Shown here one piece after another: positions 8,508 through 16,578 of a stretch of 64,000 nt of DNA; within the stretch, counting starts at the first letter, position 1; each line of letters opens with the position of its first letter. The stretch covers positions 52,613 to 116,612 of the forward strand of contig DLJZ01000001.1 of the NCBI GenBank assembly GCA_002478865.1, given 5' to 3'. Made by a program: the position numbers and the translations under genes. The notes below the pieces were generated by a model that saw only the letters and a program-made list of their open reading frames with translations, made no database searches and was not told the origin of the DNA. The stretch comes from Hungatella sp. UBA7603. Its GTDB lineage: Bacteria; Bacillota; Clostridia; Lachnospirales; Lachnospiraceae.

Positions 8508-9494
8508 CTAACTTGTTGGGTATTCTTCATTTCTTAGGAAAAACTTTTTATTCAAAATATAAATTCCACACCAGCCTAGCAATAATAATAATTCTGCCAG
8601 AACAACAAGCCATAGTACCTCCATATACCCACCAATAACACAAAATAAGGTATTAGTCAAAGGAAAACCTAGGAAAGTAAACATGATAGGAAAATCTTTT
8701 CTGTAATTCAAAGAGCTAACAAACCGACGATCCCAGAACTTGACGAAAGCTAACACCAAAATTCCCAATGTAATTACAGAAAGAGAGATCAACATTATCC
8801 ATTGCATATTAGACGTTCTGGTGAAAAATGGTCCCATATAATTAATGAAATTGGATATAGGTGAAACCAAACAAATTAGAGAAAGAATGGAAGCCAAAAT
8901 CGGATATATATAACCAATTAGATTACTGTAGCCTTTCTTTTTATGCCACCATTCGCCGATTAAAATAAATGTAGTCCAGTATCCGGCTATATAAATCCAA
9001 CCAGTAAAGTTCATGACAGGTTCCCCGTATATTACAGGTTCACCAGGGATTGGGTAATAACTCCACCTGCCAATGATTCCTTCCGAAGTTTGAAAAATCT
9101 GTTTTACTGCCACTGGATCCAGTGAAAAGTCGAAAATCATAGCAGTAAGCCCAGTAATGAATGGTTTCGTCCATGACGGTATATTTATTGTCTTCAAGAC
9201 ACGTAACGTTGAATAAACGATAAGGAACTCGATAATTGGAACAGTTATTGGTACATTGAATATCATTAGGATACTGTTACCATATGAGTAAAACCCTTCT
9301 TTGCCAATAGATCCCATAAATACAGCAACATTTTCAAAAGCTGCGGCGTAGAAAAAGACAAAGCATATGAATTGCATTAATACAATCTTTGGACGTTCTT
9401 CATTATCAATTATATAAAAAATCATTAAAGTGGCAATGATTAAAACTAAAATATCTTGTATAATCCATACAGGAACTAGCGTTATATTTCCCAT
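8508..9494 (-). CDS. Polytopic membrane protein, DUF422/CruF-like
   Basis: 328-residue integral membrane protein with eight or nine predicted helices. The segment around residues 130-180 (DFSLDPVAVKQ ... GRWSYYP ... IYGEPVMNFTGWI) resembles the conserved core of the DUF422 family. That family includes the carotenoid 1,2-hydratase CruF, which has a similar DPVAV...W...YGVP.N..GW pattern. No carotenoid genes are nearby, so the substrate could be another isoprenoid or lipid. The gene is divergent from a TetR regulator that probably represses it. The family call rests on remembered motif similarity only. Confidence 0.45.
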   Translation of the reverse strand: MGNITLVPVWIIQDILVLIIATLMIFYIIDNEERPKIVLMQFICFVFFYAAAFENVAVFMGSIGKEGFYSYGNSILMIFNVPITVPIIEFLIVYSTLRVLKTINIPSWTKPFITGLTAMIFDFSLDPVAVKQIFQTSEGIIGRWSYYPIPGEPVIYGEPVMNFTGWIYIAGYWTTFILIGEWWHKKKGYSNLIGYIYPILASILSLICLVSPISNFINYMGPFFTRTSNMQWIMLISLSVITLGILVLAFVKFWDRRFVSSLNYRKDFPIMFTFLGFPLTNTLFCVIGGYMEVLWLVVLAELLLLLGWCGIYILNKKFFLRNEEYPTS

Positions 9495-9525
9495 TATTTT
9501 ACCTCCATTTAAAATTATGATTGAG

Positions 9526-9599
9526 TTGAACGTTCAAATATATTATACTAACACAGTGTTACTTAATCAACAGGCAGTTCGATAACATTACGTTCGATA
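9526..9599. promoter_or_regulatory. TetR operator candidates in divergent intergenic region
   Basis: A perfect 12-bp palindrome TTGAACGTTCAA (9526-9537) lies 31 bp upstream of the membrane-protein start. A direct repeat GTTCGATA (9577-9584 and 9592-9599) lies about 55-75 bp before the TetR start. All share the GTTC core and are plausible sites for the adjacent TetR. Confidence 0.5.
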
Positions 9600-9653
9600 T
9601 ATTACAAATCATATAAGTATTGTTCGTTTACTGATTTATTTAGGGAGGACATT

Positions 9654-10220
9654 ATGGCATACGAAAAGGCTGATCAACGAGTGAGATATACAAAGATGGT
9701 TATTAAAAATAGTTTACTGGAACTTATGAAAGAGCATCCTATCAGCAAAGTTACAGTTACAGATATATGCAAGAAAGCAGATATAAACCGCAATACTTTT
9801 TATTCGCATTATACGAATCAGTTTGAACTTCTCTCCATTATTGAAGATGAGTTATATGAAGAAATCAGACAGGTTGTGGAACATACTATGAACCTTGAAG
9901 CGTCTGGAAAACTATCATATGAAATTTGCAAGTATATAAAAGCGAATAGTAATATATGTGAAGTATTATTTTCAGAGAATGGGGACAAAGAATTATTAGA
10001 ACGTATTCTTTATATTAGCCACGATTTAAATATTGAGAAATGGATGAAAGAAGTTAAATCTTACGATCAAAAATTATTTGATAAATGGTATACATTTACC
10101 GCATATGGCAGTATAGCCATAATAAAAAAGTGGGTTAAAAGTGGAATGAAGGAAAGTCCCAGCAAAATTGCTGCTTTTATTGATAAAGCGACAGAAGCAG
10201 TATCAAAAGATTTTTATTAA
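9654..10220 (+). CDS. TetR-family transcriptional regulator
   Basis: 188-residue regulator. Its N-terminal helix-turn-helix spans about residues 12-58 (ISKVTVTDICKKADINRNTFYSHY), and the C-terminal helical domain is of the TetR_C_8-like type. SD AGGGAGG lies upstream of the ATG. It is divergent from the CruF-like membrane protein gene, with palindromes between them, and so probably controls that gene and itself. The ligand is unknown. Confidence 0.9.
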   Translation: MAYEKADQRVRYTKMVIKNSLLELMKEHPISKVTVTDICKKADINRNTFYSHYTNQFELLSIIEDELYEEIRQVVEHTMNLEASGKLSYEICKYIKANSNICEVLFSENGDKELLERILYISHDLNIEKWMKEVKSYDQKLFDKWYTFTAYGSIAIIKKWVKSGMKESPSKIAAFIDKATEAVSKDFY

Positions 10221-10368
10221 TGCGCCATTTCATGATGATAACCGGTAAAATTTACTATTTCGTAAGAGCAAAAGAGCGTTTGCTTGGAACTATGAAACGC
10301 TAAAAAAACAAATTTAGAAATATACCCTGCCGCCAAGGCCCCACCAGCTTTAGGTGGCATCTTTATTG

Positions 10369-10399
10369 ACCGTTCAACGCATGCTGAGACGGTTTTTTT
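10369..10399 (+). terminator. Intrinsic terminator
   Basis: Stem CCGT-TCA / TGA-G-ACGG (arms from 10370 and up to 10392) followed by seven T (10393-10399). It lies about 150 bp after the TetR gene. A second small hairpin CCACC...GGTGG sits just upstream at 10341-10357. Confidence 0.65.
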
Positions 10400-10484
10400 G
10401 ATTTCTAAGGTCAAATAGGAAAGTATAATAAAGGCTTCATTTCAGGTCTTTTTTTGCTATCACGATATAGGAAGTACTCAAATA

Positions 10485-10557
10485 AGGTCTAAACTCTATG
10501 CTCTTTGGAAACAGTGCAAAGGACTGATTTCAGAAATAGCGTGTGTAGTTTAGACCT
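10485..10557 (+). other. Long-range inverted repeat, possible structured RNA
   Basis: The 538-bp gap 10221-10758 has no gene. Within it, AGGTCTAAACT (10485-10495) and AGTTTAGACCT (10547-10557) form a perfect 11-bp outer stem. The 51-nt interior contains two further small hairpins, CTTTG/CAAAG and ATTT/AAAT, so a multi-branched fold is possible. No T-run follows, and no known riboswitch class was recognised. The next gene starts 200 bp downstream. Confidence 0.35.
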
Positions 10558-10758
10558 ATGTAGAATTAGATTTTGCAGTTTCATATTCCCATATAAATTA
10601 TTAAAAAATTTTAGTTGATTCGTATTTTACATATGTGTTTGACTACTAAGATTAAGAAATATATAATACAAGAAAGTTATAAGTATTTGGTTAAGCTAAT
10701 ATGGATGCTTCTAATAGTAATTGGGATACCTTAAAATCAATAAGGAGATACGTTTTAT

Positions 10759-11058
10759 ATGACACAGTTTACTGAGGAAATTCTCATAATAATAAAGGGA
10801 ATACCATATGGGAGGGTTATGAGTTATGGACAGGTTGCAAGACTTGCAGGAAATGCCAGAGGAGCGAGACAGGTAGTCAGGGTACTTCATTCAATGACTG
10901 AGAAGTACAATCTTCCCTGGCATCGTATCATTAACTCGAAAGGTAAGATATCAATTACAGATAATAAACATGCAGCTACTCAAAGAGAACTTCTTATTTC
11001 GGAAGGTGTAGAAGTATCTGAGGAGGGATACATAGATATTTTAACATATGGAATATGA
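10759..11058 (+). CDS. Alkyltransferase-like protein (ATL), MGMT-type DNA-binding
   Basis: 99-residue protein matching only the C-terminal DNA-binding domain of O6-alkylguanine-DNA alkyltransferase. The active-site motif PCHR is PWHR (about residue 54), so the alkyl-accepting Cys is Trp and repair by alkyl transfer is impossible. This is the hallmark of ATL proteins, which bind O6-alkylguanine and recruit nucleotide-excision repair. The helix-turn-helix and the Arg-finger segment (GNARGARQVVRVL) are intact. SD AAGGAG lies about 10 nt upstream. It stands alone and is probably constitutive. Confidence 0.9.
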   Translation: MTQFTEEILIIIKGIPYGRVMSYGQVARLAGNARGARQVVRVLHSMTEKYNLPWHRIINSKGKISITDNKHAATQRELLISEGVEVSEEGYIDILTYGI

Positions 11059-11193
11059 GATCAATCATGCCGTCGCTATAGTCGGGAACTAATCCGATAA
11101 TGCATTCTATACTGCGATTCAATAAGCAAATGGGTATGTAAGGTGATATTCTTGTCATAAAGATTATGTACAATAAATGATTGAGGTGTATCA

Positions 11194-11505
11194 ATGACTG
11201 GGCCAAAGAAAATTGGATTTTGGAGTGATCTTAAGGCTGTAAATATAGGAAAACAAAGAGGATTTCTATGTAATGGCTATAAATATCTTGTTATAAAAGA
11301 CTTTATTGATTATGATGGTACGACGCATAATAAAGGTGAGGTATGGACGTTCTTGGCATACTCATTTAGTTGCTATGATAATGGTTTACAGTGGTTTATT
11401 ACTTTTGATGGTGCCGAAGAATGGTCGATTCCTTTGTTTTTAGATGATATGGAGCAACAAGATATAGATAGCCATCCTGAAGTTTATATTGAAGTATACA
11501 ACTAA
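11194..11505 (+). CDS. DUF3601-domain small protein
   Basis: 103-residue cytosolic protein of unknown function. The core GYKYLVIKDFIDYDGTTHNKGEVWTFLAYSF with a following acidic tail fits the DUF3601 family as I remember it. The family is a small beta-rich domain common in Firmicutes and often tied to accessory or toxin/immunity loci. There is no signal peptide or membrane segment. SD TGAGGTG precedes the ATG. Flanking gaps show no partner gene, so no role can be assigned. Confidence 0.6.
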   Translation: MTGPKKIGFWSDLKAVNIGKQRGFLCNGYKYLVIKDFIDYDGTTHNKGEVWTFLAYSFSCYDNGLQWFITFDGAEEWSIPLFLDDMEQQDIDSHPEVYIEVYN

Positions 11506-11624
11506 TATTTGAAATATTATGAGCATAATGCAAAACTAAAAAATTTAGATGTAAAATTACTAAAATCAGTTTTAAACTGGTGATTTTCACATGCATCAGT
11601 TGAAGCAGTCATATAAACCATGGA

Positions 11625-12935
11625 ATGGAGAAGCCAGTGAATACAGCACAAAAAATAAAAGCACTGTCAAGGCACCCTTTAATTGAGTTACTAAAAAATA
11701 ACAAAGGAAATCCAAGAACTCTAATCTTAATGGAGCCTCTATGGGGAATTCCATATAACTTAATTGCACCTTTTGCCACACTATACATGTATACGCAGGG
11801 AATCACTGACGTTCAAATCGGACTGATTTTGTCGATCGCTATGTTTGTGCAGGTTCTTTTTTCCTTCTTTGGAGGTATCATCACTGATAAGCTAGGGCGG
11901 AAATTTACGACCATGATGGGAGATTTCTTTGGCTGGGGAATTGCTTGTCTGGTATGGGCAATTTCGGGTAACTTTTGGCTCTTTTTAATTGCAGTTTTGT
12001 TTAACAGTTTTGAACAGATTAACCAGACCGCATGGTATTGCTTATTGATTGAAGATGCAGATTCAAAGGATTTATTAGGAATATATACCTGGGTCAATAT
12101 AGGTGGTCTGGTTGCTATCTTTTTTGCGCCAATTTCGGGATTGTTGATTAATTCCTTTACCGTAGTTCCGGTTGTCCGTGTTTTATATGTTGTCTTTGCT
12201 GTAAACATGATGATTAAGGTGATTATTACTTTTCGGCATTGTGAGGAAACACGGCAAGGAAAGATTCGTATGGCTGAAACGAAAGATACCTCAGTTTTAC
12301 ATATGTTATTTGAATACAAGGATCTGATACCCAAAGTACTTATGAACAAAGAAATTATGAAAGTCCTTATTGTCTCTGTGATTTTACATATAACAAATCT
12401 TATCAGTACCAACTTCTTTAGCTTGTATGTAACACAAAGACTGGGCATAGCAGATCGTTATTTGGCTTTTTTCCCTATTCTAAATGCGGCTGTGATGCTG
12501 ATTTTCATGATAGGAATACAGCACCGCCTGGAATCTGTGAAATTCCGGATACCTATGTGGATTGGTCTGGTATTATATGCGGCTTGCTCGATTCTTCTGA
12601 TACTGACTCCGATAGGCAGTATGCCGTTTATTATTATATATGTCTTTGTAGCGGCGGTAGCCAGTGCCCTTGTGGTGCCGCGTAAAGATGCCTTGCTCCA
12701 GTTGAACATTAATCCAAAGGAGCGTGCTCGCATTAATGCGTTGATCATGTCCTTTACCATTGCATTTGCCTCTCCATTTGGCTATTTAGCCGGCTGGTTA
12801 TCAAGCATTGATCGCCGCTTGCCATTTGTGTTTACATTTACCATTTACATTGTAGCAATCATTATTGTTGGTCGGATTCGTAATCCTGAATTTTCTAACG
12901 AGATTAGGGAAGATGATGGGAATCAGTTATTATAA
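11625..12935 (+). CDS. MFS transporter
   Basis: 436-residue major facilitator with about 12 hydrophobic segments. The loop 2-3 signature is recognisable as GGIITDKLGRKFTTMMGD (about residues 84-101). A cytosolic central loop lies near residues 200-240. The start at 11625 has only a weak ribosome site; the first membrane segment begins near residue 40, so a slightly later start would not change the fold. It is followed 84 bp later by a two-component system. The substrate is not predictable; drug or sugar efflux are both possible. Confidence 0.85.
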   Translation: MEKPVNTAQKIKALSRHPLIELLKNNKGNPRTLILMEPLWGIPYNLIAPFATLYMYTQGITDVQIGLILSIAMFVQVLFSFFGGIITDKLGRKFTTMMGDFFGWGIACLVWAISGNFWLFLIAVLFNSFEQINQTAWYCLLIEDADSKDLLGIYTWVNIGGLVAIFFAPISGLLINSFTVVPVVRVLYVVFAVNMMIKVIITFRHCEETRQGKIRMAETKDTSVLHMLFEYKDLIPKVLMNKEIMKVLIVSVILHITNLISTNFFSLYVTQRLGIADRYLAFFPILNAAVMLIFMIGIQHRLESVKFRIPMWIGLVLYAACSILLILTPIGSMPFIIIYVFVAAVASALVVPRKDALLQLNINPKERARINALIMSFTIAFASPFGYLAGWLSSIDRRLPFVFTFTIYIVAIIIVGRIRNPEFSNEIREDDGNQLL

Positions 12936-13019
12936 ACATGGAAACAATAGCTTTATTTACGCAGAATACTTTCATTTTTCTGATATTATTCTGTACTTGC
13001 TAGGAAGGAAAATTGAAAG

Positions 13020-13715
13020 ATGAAAATATTATTGGTGGAAGACGATAAAGAAATCAGTGAGATGTTAATCGATTTTCTTCAGATGGAAGGTTTTGAAGTA
13101 CAAAGTTCCTTTGATGGAGAGCAAGCAGTAAAAATATTTTTCAGCGGGTCTTATGACCTGGTGATTTTGGATTTAATGCTGCCCAAAATCAGCGGGCTGG
13201 AGGTCATGAAGCGGATCAGAAAGGAAAGTGTGGTTCCTATTATAATTTTGTCCGCTAAGGATACGGAATCGGACAAGATTTTTGGATTGGGACTGGGGGC
13301 GGATGATTATATTACGAAACCATTTTCTCTTACGGAGGTGCTTGCCAGAGTGAAGGCAAATTTGAGGCGTACCACCCAGTATTCTTCCGGTGGGGAAGCT
13401 ACCTCTGTTTGTCTTAATCTAGGAGATTTGGAGATGAATCTGGAAAGTCACACAGTGCACAAAAATGGGCTGGCAGTGGACTTAACAGCAAAGGAATATG
13501 AAATTCTTCGTCTGCTTCTTTCCAATCCGAAAAAGGTTTATACCAAGGCACAGCTTTATTCTTCCATATGGCAGGATGATTACTTAGGTGATGAAAATGC
13601 CGTTAATGTTCATATTAGCCGTCTTCGAACAAAGATTGAGGATGATCCCAGAAGACCGAAATATATTCTTACCGTTTGGGGAATTGGATACAAGCTGGGA
13701 AGTTTAAAGGAGTGA
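13020..13715 (+). CDS. OmpR/PhoB-family response regulator
   Basis: 231-residue regulator: receiver domain (residues 1-118) with the acidic pocket EDD, phosphoacceptor Asp51 in VILDLMLP and Lys in ITKPF, then an OmpR-type winged helix (about 130-228). It lies 4 bp before a histidine kinase and upstream of an ABC transporter pair, the BceRS/VncRS-like arrangement in which a two-component system senses peptides or cell-wall stress and induces its own transporter. SD AGGAAGG precedes the ATG. Confidence 0.95.
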   Translation: MKILLVEDDKEISEMLIDFLQMEGFEVQSSFDGEQAVKIFFSGSYDLVILDLMLPKISGLEVMKRIRKESVVPIIILSAKDTESDKIFGLGLGADDYITKPFSLTEVLARVKANLRRTTQYSSGGEATSVCLNLGDLEMNLESHTVHKNGLAVDLTAKEYEILRLLLSNPKKVYTKAQLYSSIWQDDYLGDENAVNVHISRLRTKIEDDPRRPKYILTVWGIGYKLGSLKE

Positions 13716-13719
13716 AGTC

Positions 13720-14589
13720 ATGTCCTTATTAAATAAAAAGATTTTAATACAAGTTCAAAACATTGCTGATGAACTGAAACGAATTTTAGATGAAAATACG
13801 GATGAAAAAGTGATGATATTTACGGAAGATAAGGAAATTAAACATCTTCTGGAACAGATCAACCGCACGTTGGAAGACAGGCAAAATGCAAATGCCGGTT
13901 ATCGCAGATCGGTATTAAACACCAAACGAATGCTTTCTAATATTTCTCATGATTTAAAGACTCCCCTGACCGTTATCATCGGTTATTTGGAAATGCTTTT
14001 GATGCAGGAAACGCTTGAAAAGGATATGGTAAGAAAGGTTTCTCATAAAGCCAACGAATTAAAGGAACAGATTGACCGTTTTTTCACACTTGCTAAACTA
14101 GAAGCAGGAGACACGATACTGACTATGTCCAAAATAAACTTAAATGAATATTGCAGGGAAACCATAGTTGATTTTTATAATATCTTAACGGAGAAAGAAT
14201 TTGAAGTGAACATAAACATTCCCGACCCTCCTGTGTTTGTTTATGCGGACCCAGAAGCATTGGGACGTATTCTTTATAATCTGATTAGTAATGCTGTCCG
14301 CTATGGAGATGCAGGGCATTACCTGGGACTGACCCTTCGGAGGGAGGACAACTTTGTCTTTGTGGATGTCATTGACCATGGAAAGGGCATTGCATCTTCA
14401 GAAATACCCCGTGTATTTGACCGTCTCTATACGTTAGAAGATTCCAGGAACCGGGAGATCCAAGGCAATGGGTTAGGTCTTACCATAGCAAGAAGTCTGG
14501 CAGAAAAAATCAATGGCACACTAACTTTAAAAAGTATTCAGAATGAGGAAACCATATTCACTTTAAAACTCCAGCAGTTCAATTATTGA
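13720..14589 (+). CDS. Histidine kinase without membrane segments
   Basis: 289-residue sensor kinase. HisKA has the phospho-His motif SNISHDLKTPL (about residues 74-84), and the ATPase domain has the N box LYNLISNAVRYG and the G boxes DHGKGI and GNGLGL. The N-terminal 60 residues are polar and helical, with no transmembrane segment, unlike the usual intramembrane-sensing BceS kinases. Sensing must therefore be cytosolic or run through a partner, possibly the ABC permease downstream. GGAGTG 4 nt before the ATG is the ribosome site. Confidence 0.92.
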   Translation: MSLLNKKILIQVQNIADELKRILDENTDEKVMIFTEDKEIKHLLEQINRTLEDRQNANAGYRRSVLNTKRMLSNISHDLKTPLTVIIGYLEMLLMQETLEKDMVRKVSHKANELKEQIDRFFTLAKLEAGDTILTMSKINLNEYCRETIVDFYNILTEKEFEVNINIPDPPVFVYADPEALGRILYNLISNAVRYGDAGHYLGLTLRREDNFVFVDVIDHGKGIASSEIPRVFDRLYTLEDSRNREIQGNGLGLTIARSLAEKINGTLTLKSIQNEETIFTLKLQQFNY

Positions 14590-14683
14590 AATTTTTCTTG
14601 CACGAAAGAAATTCGTAAGATTTATTCAAGAGTTTTGAAGAAATCACATGCTAGAATTTTGGATATGGAAAGGAAGTGACAAA

Positions 14684-15610
14684 ATGCAGACAATTTTAAC
14701 AACAGATCATTTAAACAAACAATTTGGTGCGGAAACCATTGTATCCGATTTAAACATGCATATTGCCAAAGGAGAAATCTATGGCTTTCTTGGGCCAAAC
14801 GGCGCAGGTAAAACAACGGTGATGAAGATGATCACCAACCAGTGGAAACCAACTTCAGGAGATATCATTTTATTTGGTGAGAAACTGCTCCCTGATTCAT
14901 ATTCATTTTTAAAGCGTATGGGAAGTATGATTGAGTTTCCGGTGTTTTACAATGAACTGACGGCCAAAGAGAATTTAAAACTCCACTGTGAATATATGGG
15001 TTATTACAGTCCTGACAGTGTGGAAAAGGCATTGTCCCTGCTATCTCTGTCAGATACTAGAGGAAAAAAGGTGAAGGAATTTTCACTTGGAATGAAACAG
15101 CGATTGGGTATTGCAAGAGCCGTTCTTACAAAGCCGGAATTTTTGGTATTAGACGAACCCACCAATGGCCTTGATCCGGCAGGTATGAAACAGCTCCGTG
15201 ATCTGTTCCTGATGCTGTGCAAAGAGTATGGAATGACCATTCTTATTTCCAGCCATTTGCTTTCTGAAATCGAAAGCATTGCACATACCATAGGAATCAT
15301 TCACAAAGGCAGGCTGGTAAGAGAAATTTCTATGAAAGAGATTTCGGATAAGGGGCTTGAGTATCTGGAAATTAAAACGCCGGAGACAGCAAAGGCGTCT
15401 TATATTTTTACAGACCGTCTTAATATTTCAAATTTTAAAGTGTTAAATGACAATCGCATCAGGGTCTATGACAAACAAGCCACGTCCCAGGAGATAATGA
15501 AGGCGTTAACAGAAAATCAGATTGTAATTCATGGGTTCCATTCCCAGTCAGAGTCTTTGGAAGAGTATTTTCTAAAAGTCACAGGAGGTGAAAGCGAATG
15601 TGGAAATTAA
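14684..15610 (+). CDS. ABC transporter ATPase, lantibiotic/bacitracin-immunity type
   Basis: 308-residue ATPase. Walker A is GPNGAGKTT, the signature FSLGMKQRLG, Walker B FLVLDEPTNGLDP, and the switch loop SSHLLSE. A C-terminal extension follows, as in BcrA/LanF-type ATPases. An ATG exists at 14648, but I chose 14684 because AAGGAAG lies directly before it and the upstream residues do not match the family. The stop overlaps the permease start by 13 bp, so the two are co-translated. Export or removal of a membrane-active peptide is the likely role, controlled by the upstream two-component pair. Confidence 0.92.
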   Translation: MQTILTTDHLNKQFGAETIVSDLNMHIAKGEIYGFLGPNGAGKTTVMKMITNQWKPTSGDIILFGEKLLPDSYSFLKRMGSMIEFPVFYNELTAKENLKLHCEYMGYYSPDSVEKALSLLSLSDTRGKKVKEFSLGMKQRLGIARAVLTKPEFLVLDEPTNGLDPAGMKQLRDLFLMLCKEYGMTILISSHLLSEIESIAHTIGIIHKGRLVREISMKEISDKGLEYLEIKTPETAKASYIFTDRLNISNFKVLNDNRIRVYDKQATSQEIMKALTENQIVIHGFHSQSESLEEYFLKVTGGESECGN

Positions 15611-16299
15611 TTTTGCTGGAATGGAAGAAGAATGATACGAAAAAATATGTTATAAATCAGGCTATTGTAATTGCAGTCCTTGGACTTATTTTATTTGCTA
15701 TGTGCTATTTGGTTCCGATTGATACCGAAGCAGGAATACCGGATTCCGTACCGGAAATAGAGAATATGGCAGCGCAGATTGATTTGCTTACGAATCTTTC
15801 ATTTTTGATTTTTACTTCAGCCATGCTGTCTTCCTTTATTATCAAGGCATATAAAAATAAAACTCAGAGCCTTATGTTTAGCTATCCCATCTCCAGGAAA
15901 AAAATAATTCTATCTCAAATGATGGCAGTATGGATTATCTGTGTAGCAGCTCTTTTTCTTGGAAAACTGCTGATTTATCTACTATTGTATTTGACCTCCT
16001 TGGTAACGGACGGTTTTCCGCTTGGTTATGATATGACAAGTGTAAGTTTTTATATACAGATTATCTTAAAGACGGTTCTTACCGTGTCCTTGGGCTTTAT
16101 TACTTTGTATATAGGGAAAAAGATGAGGTCATCAAAGGCAGCAATTATTTCTTCCTTTTTATTGTTTTTTGTTATGAATGGAAACATAGGAGACTTGTCT
16201 TTAAGGGGAAATACAATTCTACCAGTCTTGTTATTAGGTGTTTCTCTGCTTTGCGGATTTCTTACAATGCACAACGTTGAAAAAGAAGATATAATGTAA
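15598..16299 (+). CDS. ABC-2 type permease (BcrB/LanEG-like)
   Basis: 233-residue membrane protein with six predicted helices. A long extracytoplasmic stretch (about residues 40-65) lies between helices 1 and 2, the pattern of ABC-2 permeases that serve bacitracin or lantibiotic immunity ATPases. It overlaps the ATPase gene and is followed by a terminator, closing the unit. Only one permease is present where Lan systems have two, so it may form a homodimer. Confidence 0.82.
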   Translation: MWKLILLEWKKNDTKKYVINQAIVIAVLGLILFAMCYLVPIDTEAGIPDSVPEIENMAAQIDLLTNLSFLIFTSAMLSSFIIKAYKNKTQSLMFSYPISRKKIILSQMMAVWIICVAALFLGKLLIYLLLYLTSLVTDGFPLGYDMTSVSFYIQIILKTVLTVSLGFITLYIGKKMRSSKAAIISSFLLFFVMNGNIGDLSLRGNTILPVLLLGVSLLCGFLTMHNVEKEDIM

Positions 16300-16339
16300 A
16301 TTACTGTACGAATAAGACTGTATTTAGTTTATAAGATTT

Positions 16340-16378
16340 GGGCTATCGCATGGAAAAAATAGTGCGGTAGTCCTTTTT
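16340..16378 (+). terminator. Intrinsic terminator after ABC permease
   Basis: Stem GGGCTATCGCA (16340-16350) and TGCGGTAGTCC (16363-16373), with one G-T pair, followed by five T. It closes the two-component/ABC unit. Confidence 0.85.
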
Positions 16379-16578
16379 ACATAGTCCTACCGGTTATATG
16401 ATTAATCTGCTTTATAATCACCTAATGAAAACTATCATGAAATAACTATAACTTAGTTTACAAATTAACTTTTTATTTCTTTTTATAGTATGTAACTGAA
16501 AAATATATAAAACGCCGGCAACATATTTAATCAGTTATATCCTAACTAAATGTTAAAAATCTAAAGGAGGAAATAAAA

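Noticed and set aside
10217..10414. 65-codon minus-strand frame
   Set aside because: It runs through the terminator hairpins, has no ribosome site and resembles no protein; it is the shadow of non-coding sequence.
11813..12448. 211-codon minus-strand frame inside the MFS transporter gene
   Set aside because: Antisense of a well-supported membrane protein; composition and lack of motifs show it is a shadow.
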